Under the pieces are notes generated by a model. It ran no database searches and had not been told where the DNA came from. It saw only the letters and a program-made list of their open reading frames with translations. Source: an uncultured Lachnospiraceae bacterium (GTDB lineage Bacteria; Bacillota; Clostridia; Lachnospirales; Lachnospiraceae). Taken from it: a stretch of DNA of 64,000 nucleotides. A program made the translations under genes and the position numbers. Location of the stretch: the NCBI GenBank assembly GCA_910579275.1, contig CAJTTO010000005.1, positions 1 to 64,000 of the forward strand, given 5' to 3'. Shown here piece after piece: positions 44,143 to 52,628 of the stretch. Position 1 is the stretch's first letter. Each line of letters opens with the position of its first letter.

Positions 44143-44907
44143 TCAACCCCCATTGCTCTTTATTGCAACCAAAACAAACTTTGTGACCGCCATGGCATAT
44201 TCCTTTGCATTTCCAAGCACACCACGTCTTTTCGGTTTCATTTCCAGCAAATCCGAAAATGATATCAGCCTGTCCCTATAATCGGAAAAAAGCCGCTCAT
44301 ACCGCGCAAAGTCCTTGTCACTCATTGTGTTTGTATGCACCACAAAGGTTGCACAGCCTTTCTTCTTTTCATTTTTCAGGACACTGCCCTGCCTGAATGA
44401 AATCGGGTAGAACGTCATCCCCCATCTCATGTAAGGACATGCGCCAAAACCATCTGTCATCCTGGAAAAGCCAAGCTCCTTCAGCGCTCTTATGGTAGCG
44501 CGGTCAAAGGAATGTGCCGGCGCCATAAAAATATCTGTCCGAATGCCATGTTCCGCCAAAACTGCCTTCCCCTGTCTTAGCGCCGCATACTGCCGCTCAT
44601 ATCCTGTCCCGGCAAACTCAGAAAGCCGATTCAGTGGAAAACACCCCATCTTTTTTGTGGTGTAAACATGCGTCACACCATGCTGCGCGACACACCAGCC
44701 CTTTTTCTGGAGTTCCCTTACATATCCCCAGAAATCACTTACAGGAGCGTTCTGGGGCGCATCAATATGAAGGTTTTCATCCAGATTGGAGGGCACAACC
44801 CCTATAAGCGGCTTAACCTGATACAGATCACAAAGTGCCTTAAACCGCATAAACTTTGCCCAGTCCATATCAGGTGTGATATCATCCATTCTTATACAAA
44901 TTTTCAT
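44143..44907 (-). CDS. DUF2334 polysaccharide deacetylase-like protein
   Basis: A 254-residue protein with the NodB-type metal ligands spread as in DUF2334: CIRMDDITPDMDWAKF (Asp pair), VAQHGVTHVY (first His), FMAPAHSFD (second His). It lacks a signal peptide, so it acts in the cytoplasm, perhaps on a lipid- or nucleotide-linked N-acetyl sugar. It overlaps the epimerase gene by 4 nt (ATGA) and is followed directly by a GT4 gene. Confidence 0.85.
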   Translation of the reverse strand: MKICIRMDDITPDMDWAKFMRFKALCDLYQVKPLIGVVPSNLDENLHIDAPQNAPVSDFWGYVRELQKKGWCVAQHGVTHVYTTKKMGCFPLNRLSEFAGTGYERQYAALRQGKAVLAEHGIRTDIFMAPAHSFDRATIRALKELGFSRMTDGFGACPYMRWGMTFYPISFRQGSVLKNEKKKGCATFVVHTNTMSDKDFARYERLFSDYRDRLISFSDLLEMKPKRRGVLGNAKEYAMAVTKFVLVAIKSNGG

Positions 44908-45878
44908 AGGTTTTCCCTGTACCAGTCAATGGCAAGCGCGATGCCCTTCTCAAAATCAAACTCCGGGTCATATCCCAGCAGATCTTTCGCCTTGGAAATG
45001 TCCGCATTGGAATGCTTGATATCCCCTGCACGGTCTGGTCCGAAATGAGGCTCCACGTCCTTTCCAAGCGCCTTGCACAGGTCATAATAAATGTCAATCA
45101 GGTACTCCCTGCCACCATACGCAATGTTGAACGCCTCGCCAGCCACATCACTCGGTGCCAGACATGCCTTCAGGTTCGCCTCAATCACGTTGTCGATATA
45201 CGTGAAGTCCCTCGACTGCCTGCCGTCCCCGTTGATTGTCGGAACCTCCCCGTCGAGCAGCTGCTTGATAAACTTCGGAATCACCGCCGCATAGGCACCG
45301 TTGGGATCCTGCCTGCGCCCAAACACATTGAAGTACCGCATCCCATACGTATCAAGGTTGTAAAGCTTTTTGTAAAGCTTTCCGTACTCCTCGTTTGTGC
45401 GCTTTGTCAGCGCGTAAGGAGACAGCAGATTTCCCTCCTGCCCCTCTTTCTTAGGCAATACCGGATGGTCGCCATAGACGGAGGAGCTTGACGCATAGAC
45501 AAACTTCTTTACACCGTTCTGGCGTGCCGCCTCCATCATGTTGAGCGTTCCCATAATATTGTTCTGCTCATAAAACAGCGGCATCTCAATACTTCTCGGG
45601 ACAGACCCCCACGCCGCCTGATTCAGCACAAAATCAACCCCTTCGCACGCTTTCGTGCAAGTGTCCAGATCCTTGATATCACCCCTGATAAACGTGTAGC
45701 CGGGTCTGTCCATGAACATCCTGACATTTTCTTCTTTTCCTGTCGAGAGGTCATCGAGACATCTTACCTGATACCCCATATCCGTGAGCGCCTCACACAG
45801 GTTCGAGCCAATAAAACCGGCTCCGCCAGTCACCAGAAACACGCTGTTCTCATCAAACCTTAACTCCTTATATCCCAT
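44904..45878 (-). CDS. UDP-N-acetylglucosamine 4-epimerase-like SDR (WbpP/TviC type)
   Basis: A 324-residue extended SDR: GGAGFIGSNL for NAD, SSSSVYG and SPYALTKRTNEEYG for the catalytic Ser/Tyr/Lys set, and RYFNVFGRRQDPNGAYAAVIPKFI for the nucleotide sugar. This block is characteristic of WbpP/TviC, which interconvert UDP-GlcNAc and UDP-GalNAc (or the acids). The dehydrogenase two genes upstream is of the partner type WbpO/TviB. Together they would make UDP-GalNAcA. AAAGGAAA precedes the ATG. Confidence 0.88.
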   Translation of the reverse strand: MGYKELRFDENSVFLVTGGAGFIGSNLCEALTDMGYQVRCLDDLSTGKEENVRMFMDRPGYTFIRGDIKDLDTCTKACEGVDFVLNQAAWGSVPRSIEMPLFYEQNNIMGTLNMMEAARQNGVKKFVYASSSSVYGDHPVLPKKEGQEGNLLSPYALTKRTNEEYGKLYKKLYNLDTYGMRYFNVFGRRQDPNGAYAAVIPKFIKQLLDGEVPTINGDGRQSRDFTYIDNVIEANLKACLAPSDVAGEAFNIAYGGREYLIDIYYDLCKALGKDVEPHFGPDRAGDIKHSNADISKAKDLLGYDPEFDFEKGIALAIDWYRENL

Positions 45879-45885
45879 ACGAATC

Positions 45886-47295
45886 TTATTTCCTTTCTTT
45901 TAATTTCAGAAGCTCCAGTATTTCCAAAAATCCCGCCATATAAAACAGTGGAAGATTGTATATCATATACCTGGAAATGCACTGTATCATCAGTGCCGTA
46001 GCACAGACATTTCCCACAATCGTAAGCAGCATGACCGCCATAAAAGACGCTGCCATGCCTCCTGCATTCTTTCTCCACAGCAGGATGGTCAGCGCCACAG
46101 CCACCGCATAAATCAATACGGCATACCATGCAAGAAATACATTTTCATACGCCACTGTCCTGACAAAACCAAGCGCTATGATATTCATATAATTCATGGC
46201 ATACCTACCAATGACCCTGGGCATAAGCTGCGCACTCATCTGTGAGGCAATCTCGTCAATCTCTATCATCAGTCTCTGATAACGATCCGTGTAAATTCCC
46301 TTCCTGTCCCCAACATACCGTTTTGCCGGCTCCGCAAAATATGTGAAATTCAGTTCATCATGGCATTTTTCATGATAAGCCGCCTTGTTCAGGATTCCCG
46401 AAGGTGCATATTTGTAATTCATACGATCCGCATCCGCGCTGTCATACATCTCATAAAACAGTTCCCGCAACGCGTCATCCTCTATCACCGCACCGTCTTC
46501 CCTGTCCGCCACATACAGCACATTTGCAAATGCCATCGCCTTACCCGACGCGGTATCCACGAACAATCCCTGCTCACAGTAATTGTACACGCGTACCACC
46601 ACCGTTCTCGCCGCAAATACGATAATGACTGCTGCCAAGGCGGCAAGTAGTCCCTGTTTTGCAATATTTTCTGCCAGCTCCAGTGCATTTGCGCGGTTTC
46701 CTGTCTCTTCTGTCCTTTTTACTGCATTTCTCACTGTTAAAACGTATGCGGTCAGGAACCACACCACAAAAAGCACCATCATCTGCCCACGTACCAGCGA
46801 CAAAAGGAAAAACAGCCCAATCGTCCGAAAACTCTCCCTGCCGACCGGTTTTCCTGACCACATCATGTCCAGCAGGCTCATGACAGCCAGCGGATACATA
46901 GAAAACAGGATTCCCTCTGTCATCAGGGAATTCGTCAGAACCAGATGCGTGCTGGCAAACACCGGCGTCATGACATGCGGTGCCAGAAGAATCACCGCAA
47001 ACAAAAGCGAAACCGGCATATTTAAATGAAACCGCCTGCGCAGAAACGCAATCACTGCCGTGTTGGCAGCTACTGCAAGCAGATTCTGAAGCGCAGTCAG
47101 TATCCGGTAGTGCCCTTCCGGTGAAAGAAACCGCAGAAACTGTATCAGCAATGGGTAGCCCGGCTCCCGCATCACCATCTGGTTTTCATACTGAAACGTG
47201 TCTCCCGTGTACACTGGTTCACCCATTAGGAAAAGAGCGCCAAAAAACACTGCAAATATCCCCAAAAAAATCAGATTGCGTTTGTCTTTTCCCAT
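45886..47295 (-). CDS. Polytopic membrane protein of the REPGY type
   Basis: About 469 residues and eleven predicted membrane helices. It carries MVMREPGYPLLIQFLRFLSPEGHY early and CISRYMIYNLPLFYMAGFLEILELL at the end, like its paralogue at 39573-40973. An extracytoplasmic stretch in the middle (VADREDGAVIEDDALRELFYEMYDSADADRMNY) matches a similar acidic segment in the paralogue. The ATG at 47295 overlaps the stop of the dehydrogenase (TGATG) with GGAG 6 nt before it. It may be a GT-C-like transferase; the function is unknown. Confidence 0.8.
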   Translation of the reverse strand: MGKDKRNLIFLGIFAVFFGALFLMGEPVYTGDTFQYENQMVMREPGYPLLIQFLRFLSPEGHYRILTALQNLLAVAANTAVIAFLRRRFHLNMPVSLLFAVILLAPHVMTPVFASTHLVLTNSLMTEGILFSMYPLAVMSLLDMMWSGKPVGRESFRTIGLFFLLSLVRGQMMVLFVVWFLTAYVLTVRNAVKRTEETGNRANALELAENIAKQGLLAALAAVIIVFAARTVVVRVYNYCEQGLFVDTASGKAMAFANVLYVADREDGAVIEDDALRELFYEMYDSADADRMNYKYAPSGILNKAAYHEKCHDELNFTYFAEPAKRYVGDRKGIYTDRYQRLMIEIDEIASQMSAQLMPRVIGRYAMNYMNIIALGFVRTVAYENVFLAWYAVLIYAVAVALTILLWRKNAGGMAASFMAVMLLTIVGNVCATALMIQCISRYMIYNLPLFYMAGFLEILELLKLKERK

Positions 47296-48611
47296 CAGAG
47301 TCTCCAATAAATATATCCTGCGTCAATATAAGCCTTTTTATCCAATATTCCCTTCAGGTCGGTCAGAACCTTCGCCTTTTTGTTATCCGCGTAAAGGGCA
47401 TCCAGATCCGCCATCCCAAATGCCTTGTATGACTCGTGCGCGACCGCAAGGATGACAGCATCGCAGTCCCTGATATCCTTCATCGGCGTAAACGTAATGC
47501 CGTAAAGCCGTTTCGCCTCGTCAGCATCCGCATTGTCATCCGTCACCACAGCCGTAATTCCGTATTCCTTCAGCTCATTATAGATATCAATTATCTTCGT
47601 GTTTCTGGTATCCGGACAGTTTTCCTTAAAGGTAAATCCGAGTATCGCGACCTTTGCACTCTTAACGGGAATGTCCGCCTTGATTAAATTCTTGACAAGA
47701 TTTTCCGCGACATACTTGCCCATATCGTCATTGATGCGCCGTCCGGAAAGGATAATCTGGGAATGATACCCGAGCTGTTCTGCCTTGTAGGTCAAATAGT
47801 ACGGGTCGACACCGATACAGTGTCCGCCGACAAGCCCGGGCTGGAAGTTTAAGAAATTCCATTTTGTCCCTGCTGCCTCGAGCACGGACTTCGTGTCAAT
47901 GCCCATCTTGTTAAAAATGATGGAAAGCTCATTCATAAACGCAATGTTGATGTCCCGCTGGCTGTTCTCGATAACCTTTGCCGCCTCGGCAACCTTGATG
48001 GACTCCGCACGGTACACGCCCGCCTCAACGACAAGCTCATACACATGGGCAATCTCGTCGAGCGTCTCGTCGTCCATGCCGGATACAATCTTGGTGATGG
48101 TCTCTAAGCGGTGCACCTTGTCGCCCGGATTGATGCGCTCCGGCGAGTAACCGATTTTAAAATCCACACCGCATTTTAAGCCGGACTCCTGCTCCAGAAT
48201 GGGCACGCAGATATCCTCGGTAACGCCCGGGTATACCGTCGACTCAAACACGACAATGGAACCCTTCGTGAGATTCTGTCCCAGAATGCGGCTTGCGCCC
48301 TCCACAGGCGTCAAGTCCGGCGTATGGTCGTCATTGACCGGAGTCGGAACCGCAACAATATGGAATTTTGCCTCCTTAAGCTTTGCGGGGTCAGCCGTGA
48401 ACGCCACAGAAGTGTTCCTGATGACCTCGTCGCCGACTTCGTTTGTAGGGTCAATGCCGGAGCGGTACAGGTCAATCTTGGCAGCATTCAGGTCAAACCC
48501 CACCACCTTGATTTTTCTTGCAAAAGCGACGGCTATCGGCATTCCCACATACCCCAGCCCGACAAGTGACAATTTCTCTTTTCCGCTTAAAATATCTTCA
48601 TATAAACTCAT
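47295..48611 (-). CDS. UDP-sugar 6-dehydrogenase (TviB/WbpO type)
   Basis: A 438-residue member of the UDP-glucose/UDP-ManNAc dehydrogenase family. GLGYVGMPIA binds NAD, FESTVYPGVTED and GYSPERINPGDKVH form the substrate site, and the catalytic Cys is in GGHCIGVDPYYLTYKA. The GYSPERINPGD and NFLNFQPGLVGG blocks are typical of TviB/WbpO, which oxidise UDP-GlcNAc or UDP-GalNAc to the uronic acid, rather than of UDP-glucose dehydrogenases. AGGAG precedes the ATG. Confidence 0.92.
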   Translation of the reverse strand: MSLYEDILSGKEKLSLVGLGYVGMPIAVAFARKIKVVGFDLNAAKIDLYRSGIDPTNEVGDEVIRNTSVAFTADPAKLKEAKFHIVAVPTPVNDDHTPDLTPVEGASRILGQNLTKGSIVVFESTVYPGVTEDICVPILEQESGLKCGVDFKIGYSPERINPGDKVHRLETITKIVSGMDDETLDEIAHVYELVVEAGVYRAESIKVAEAAKVIENSQRDINIAFMNELSIIFNKMGIDTKSVLEAAGTKWNFLNFQPGLVGGHCIGVDPYYLTYKAEQLGYHSQIILSGRRINDDMGKYVAENLVKNLIKADIPVKSAKVAILGFTFKENCPDTRNTKIIDIYNELKEYGITAVVTDDNADADEAKRLYGITFTPMKDIRDCDAVILAVAHESYKAFGMADLDALYADNKKAKVLTDLKGILDKKAYIDAGYIYWRL

Positions 48612-48620
48612 CTTTTTCTC

Positions 48621-49751
48621 CTATCTGATTTCATGATTCCGCAAACCGGCAAGTTCGTTCCTGTATGCCTCTATCACAATATTTCTGTCAAAATGCTTTT
48701 CAACCCATGCGCGGCCTTTCTCTCCCATATGCCTGCGCTGTGCCTCCGGCAGCTGCGCTATCCGTTCAATGGCATCAAGCAGGGAATCCACGCTCTCCTT
48801 CTCAAAGGAATAACCGCTTTTCCCCTCGCGGAAGGTCTCAATGCATCCGTTGATGCTGCTGGCGAGTACCGGCCTGCCGCATGCTGCCGCCTCGAGCAGC
48901 ACATTGGAAAGCCCCTCATGGTAGGACGGGTGCACGATGATATGGCTCTGCGCCATCACTTCCGCTACATTGTCAAGATGCCCTAAGTACCTGACTGCGC
49001 CGCACTGCTCAAGCTCTCGTATCACAGGCTCATACTGCTCCTTCGTCTCCTGCTCGTACTCCCCCGCAAGCCAGAACCGCAGCCGGCTGTCCCTGTGCTT
49101 CATAATAATCGCAGCTTCGAGATACTCCTCGATGCCTTTGTCCTTCATGATACGGATTACCGCCAGAAGGTTTATGCCCTCCCGCTCCGACGGATATTTG
49201 CGGAACGGATGCTCCTTTAGGTTGACGCCGGAGCCCGGAAGCATCATGCTGTTGTCCACAGCCACGCCGTGGCGTTTCATGAAGTCCCTGTTTTTCGTAT
49301 TCTGGAAAAACACGCGCTGCGCTTTGCGCGTGGACATCCTATAGAATTTCAGGAGAATTTTGCTAAGTACCCCTCCGTTTTCAATGGCTGTGCCAAGTCC
49401 CGTGATATTGCACAGATACGGAATCCTTCTCATGCGGCATGCAAGCCCGCCGTACAGATTTGGCTTGATCGTGTACGTCAGCACGACATCCGGCTTATCC
49501 CGCCGCAGCATCCCCGTGTACTTCAGAAAAAGCCCGAAATCCCGCACAGGATTGTTTCCCCTGCGCTCAAACGGTGTCTCTATTATCTTCGCAGTCCTGC
49601 CTTTGCACTGCAGCGACCTAAGCTTGTCCACGTTTTCATCGGGAGGCACCGACACAAGCACCTCATGCCCGTCCTCCATGAAAGCCATCAGAAGCTCTTT
49701 TCTGAAAAGCCAAAGCCCGTTGGCGTAATTGGTTAAAATCAAAATCTTCAT
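48621..49751 (-). CDS. GT4 glycosyltransferase (PglA-like)
   Basis: A 376-residue GT-B enzyme starting MKILILTNYANGLWLFRKELLMAF and carrying LTYTIKPNLYGGLACR, PYLCNITGLGTAIE, PGSGVNLKEH and the donor site SYHEGLSNVLLEAAACGRPVLA. The TGLGTA and PGSGV blocks are typical of PglA/WbpY-type transferases that add GalNAc-type sugars to an undecaprenyl-linked sugar. It is the nearest GT to the PglC-like gene and is the best candidate for the second sugar of the glycan. Confidence 0.88.
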   Translation of the reverse strand: MKILILTNYANGLWLFRKELLMAFMEDGHEVLVSVPPDENVDKLRSLQCKGRTAKIIETPFERRGNNPVRDFGLFLKYTGMLRRDKPDVVLTYTIKPNLYGGLACRMRRIPYLCNITGLGTAIENGGVLSKILLKFYRMSTRKAQRVFFQNTKNRDFMKRHGVAVDNSMMLPGSGVNLKEHPFRKYPSEREGINLLAVIRIMKDKGIEEYLEAAIIMKHRDSRLRFWLAGEYEQETKEQYEPVIRELEQCGAVRYLGHLDNVAEVMAQSHIIVHPSYHEGLSNVLLEAAACGRPVLASSINGCIETFREGKSGYSFEKESVDSLLDAIERIAQLPEAQRRHMGEKGRAWVEKHFDRNIVIEAYRNELAGLRNHEIR

Positions 49752-50737
49752 ACACTTACTGTTTTTATATCCTCTAATCTTTTGATGACTACACTGTCAT
49801 ACATCATCATAACTACATTTTCATCATACATGCCTATACAACTCTCGTTGGAAACTTTTTCCTTTACATTATGATAAATAAATGCCGGAAAGTCAACCCC
49901 CGCTCCATACGCGTGCAGATAAGCGCCGCCAAACCGCGGATTAATCTCTGAAAGATAGTATTTCCCGTCCTGATAAAACAAATCCATGTCGAGCGGGCCG
50001 TTAAAATCAAATACCTTGAGCGCTTCCTTCACAAACGCAAAGAGCTTTTCGTCCTTAAAGGAAATCGTCTTGTTCGCGCCCCCTATGGTTGTCGACAGTT
50101 TCTTTTTGGAGAAAATTGCAACCGGCTCGTGACTGACCGTATCGACATAAATGTCCGCATCCATGTCCGTGCCGGTCATCAGCTCCTGTATGATAAGCGT
50201 GCTGTCCGAAGCCGTAATCTCCTCCAGCATTTCGTAGGTGTCCACGCGCCTTGCACCGACGCTGCCGCTGCCGGTGCGCGGTTTCACAAACACGGGGAGC
50301 GTTATTTTTCCCATGTCATAGGCTTCTTTAAACGCCGCAAACGAACCATAGGTCTGTATCGTGTCAATTCCCTTCCGGGCAAGATATCTTGCCATCTCAT
50401 ACTTGTCAAAGCAGAGGGCTGCCGTCTCCCTGCCGGGCGCAAGTACCGTGATGCCAAGCGCCTCAAACGCTTCCCTGTTCTCGGCAAGAATCGAAATTTC
50501 CGGATCAATCAGGGTTGTCACGGCATCAATGTGCTCCTTTTTGCAGATTTCAAGAATCTTCGGGATGTACTCCGGATCGCGGATCAGCGGCACCTGATAC
50601 CCGACATCGGCAAATTCCAGCGCCGGTGCATACGGGCTGTTGTCCGTCACTACCAGACGCACGCTGTCCCCAAGCGTCTTTCGAAAATCCTTTAACAGTT
50701 CGCAGCGTCTTCCCACGCTGCAGAATAATATATTCAT
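49748..50737 (-). CDS. ATP-grasp ligase (carbamoyl-phosphate-synthase-like)
   Basis: A 329-residue ATP-grasp enzyme: MNILFCSVGRRCELLKDF (pre-ATP-grasp domain), LPVFVKPRTGSGSVGARRV (ATP lid), IIQELMTGTDMDADIYVD and LDMDLFYQDGKYYLSEINPRFGGAYLH (metal ligands Asp/Glu/Asn). Relatives in Pgl-type glycan loci are thought to attach an amino acid or other carboxylate to an amino sugar. It overlaps the GT4 start by 4 nt and follows the PglC-like gene by 33 nt, which supports modification of the 4-amino sugar. Confidence 0.87.
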   Translation of the reverse strand: MNILFCSVGRRCELLKDFRKTLGDSVRLVVTDNSPYAPALEFADVGYQVPLIRDPEYIPKILEICKKEHIDAVTTLIDPEISILAENREAFEALGITVLAPGRETAALCFDKYEMARYLARKGIDTIQTYGSFAAFKEAYDMGKITLPVFVKPRTGSGSVGARRVDTYEMLEEITASDSTLIIQELMTGTDMDADIYVDTVSHEPVAIFSKKKLSTTIGGANKTISFKDEKLFAFVKEALKVFDFNGPLDMDLFYQDGKYYLSEINPRFGGAYLHAYGAGVDFPAFIYHNVKEKVSNESCIGMYDENVVMMMYDSVVIKRLEDIKTVSV

Positions 50738-50770
50738 ACGCCCCCCTTTCCAACAGGAAATGCCGCATCT

Positions 50771-51421
50771 TTATTCCCGGCCTGTTTCCTGTTGTCCGCC
50801 ATCCTTATTTGCACTGTTCTTCGTTCCTGTGAATGCCTCCATCGTGGCGTCCGTCGCGCTGCTGATTCCACTGTGCCCAAACACCACCGCAACGGTTCGG
50901 AACAATATTTTCAAATCCATCCAAAAGGAAATATGTTTTACATAATAGACATCATACGCAAACCGCTGCTCCCATGTAATGGCGTTTCTGCCGTTTACCT
51001 GCGCCCAGCCTGTCAGCCCCGGTTTCACGTCGTGCCTGTGCCGCTGGAATTCGTTGTACAGGGGCAGGTATTTCACCAGAAGCGGCCTAGGGCCAATCAG
51101 GCTCATGTCCCCCTTCAGGATATTCCATAGCTCCGGAAGCTCGTCAAGGCTCGTCGCCCGCAGTTTTTTTCCAAATTTTGTAAGCCGCACCTCATCCGGA
51201 AGAAGTTCGCCGTCAGCCCCGCGCTCGTCCGTCATCGAGCGGAATTTACAGAGTCGGAACACTTTCCCATGGTATCCCGGCCTGTCCTGATGAAAAATGA
51301 CAGGGGAACCCAGCCTGACGCGCACCAGAACTGCCGTGACAGCAAGCACCGGACTTAATACCACAAGCGCGGTAAATGATATGATAATGTCAAACAATCT
51401 CTTTATATACTTCTGATACAT
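50771..51421 (-). CDS. Undecaprenyl-phosphate sugar phosphotransferase (PglC-like)
   Basis: A 216-residue monotopic phosphoglycosyl transferase with one re-entrant membrane helix (IISFTALVVLSPVLAVTAVLVRVRLG), FRLCKFRSMTDERG, the catalytic Asp-Glu pair in ATSLDELPELWNILKGDMSLIGPRPLL, and KPGLTGWAQVNGRN. It starts the glycan by moving a sugar 1-phosphate onto undecaprenyl phosphate. With the PglE- and PglF-like genes just upstream, the first sugar is probably a UDP-diNAcBac-like 4-amino sugar. The ribosome site is weak. Confidence 0.92.
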   Translation of the reverse strand: MYQKYIKRLFDIIISFTALVVLSPVLAVTAVLVRVRLGSPVIFHQDRPGYHGKVFRLCKFRSMTDERGADGELLPDEVRLTKFGKKLRATSLDELPELWNILKGDMSLIGPRPLLVKYLPLYNEFQRHRHDVKPGLTGWAQVNGRNAITWEQRFAYDVYYVKHISFWMDLKILFRTVAVVFGHSGISSATDATMEAFTGTKNSANKDGGQQETGRE

Positions 51422-51454
51422 TCCGACGTACCCTGCTTTCGTTTTTTATATCTC

Positions 51455-52600
51455 TTAATGGAATAACCTTCTTATGATGCCGATTATTTTGTCCATATCC
51501 GCATCCTTGTTTTTGATGTCACTCGGCAGGCAGACACCGCGGTCAAAGATATCCTCGCTCACGCTGCCGCTGCCGTCATTGTGCCGGAAAAAATCGTATC
51601 CGGCAAACACCGGCTGCAAATGCATCGGCTTCCAAATCGGGCGCGACTCAATGTTTTGTTCCTCCAGCGCGTCCATCACCCTATCCGGCGTGACGCTGCT
51701 GCCTTCTTTTATCGTCATGCAGGAGAGCCAGTTGTTGGCATCCCCCTCCGGATTCAGCGGATTCATGGCAATTTCCCCAATATCGGCAAAAGCCTCCTTA
51801 TATCTGGCATAAATTTCCCTCTTCCGCCTGATGTGCTCATCCAGATGCAGCAGCTGTCCCCGCCCGATTCCGGCATCGATATTGCTCATCCTGTAATTGT
51901 AGCCAATTTTCGAATGCTGGTAATGCCTTGCCGGATCCCTTGCCTGTGTCGAGAGCGTCCGTGCTTCCTCCACCAGCGCCTCCTCGGCAGACACCATCAT
52001 GCCGCCGCCTGAGGTCGTGATGATCTTATTTCCGTTGAAGGAGTACACCCCGATACGCCCGAACGTGCCCGTCTGCCTGCCTTTGTACACCGCGCCCAGC
52101 GATTCCGCCGCATCTTCCAGTATCGGCACATGATGCTTTTCACAAATTTGCGTAATCGCGTCCATCTTTGCCGGCGTGCCGTAGAGGTGCACCACGACAA
52201 CCGCCTTTGGATTCGGGTATTGCGAAAACGCCTTCTCAAGCGCCTCGGGCGACATATTCCACGTGTCCGGCTCGGAATCGATAAACACGGGCGTCGCCTT
52301 CTCATAACAAATCGGATTGCAGCTGGCAGAAAATGTCAGCGACGAGACGAACACGACATCCCCCTGCCCTACTCCCAGAAGCTTCAGACCAAGATGAATC
52401 GCCGCAGTCCCTGAACTCAATGCCGCCGCGTACCCGCACCCCGTATATGCCGCAATCTCCGTCTCAAAATGATTTACATTGGGTCCTAAAGGCGCCACCC
52501 AGTTTGTCTCAAACGCATCCGCCACATAACCCTGCTCGTCTCCATGCATTGTAGGACTTGCCAAATAAATTCTTGTTTTGTCATTCATCGTATCTGCCAT
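51455..52600 (-). CDS. UDP-4-keto-sugar aminotransferase (DegT/PglE-like)
   Basis: A 381-residue PLP enzyme. IYLASPTMHGDEQGYVADAF and NWVAPLGPNVNHFE at the start are typical of PglE. PLP Lys lies in SFNGNKIITTSGGG, and other PLP contacts in SSGTAAIHLGL and LEDAAESLGA. It would aminate the 4-keto product of the dehydratase encoded upstream. GGAGG lies 6 nt before the ATG at 52600. Confidence 0.92.
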   Translation of the reverse strand: MADTMNDKTRIYLASPTMHGDEQGYVADAFETNWVAPLGPNVNHFETEIAAYTGCGYAAALSSGTAAIHLGLKLLGVGQGDVVFVSSLTFSASCNPICYEKATPVFIDSEPDTWNMSPEALEKAFSQYPNPKAVVVVHLYGTPAKMDAITQICEKHHVPILEDAAESLGAVYKGRQTGTFGRIGVYSFNGNKIITTSGGGMMVSAEEALVEEARTLSTQARDPARHYQHSKIGYNYRMSNIDAGIGRGQLLHLDEHIRRKREIYARYKEAFADIGEIAMNPLNPEGDANNWLSCMTIKEGSSVTPDRVMDALEEQNIESRPIWKPMHLQPVFAGYDFFRHNDGSGSVSEDIFDRGVCLPSDIKNKDADMDKIIGIIRRLFH

Positions 52601-52628
52601 GATAATCCTCCATTCTTGTCAAAGTCTG

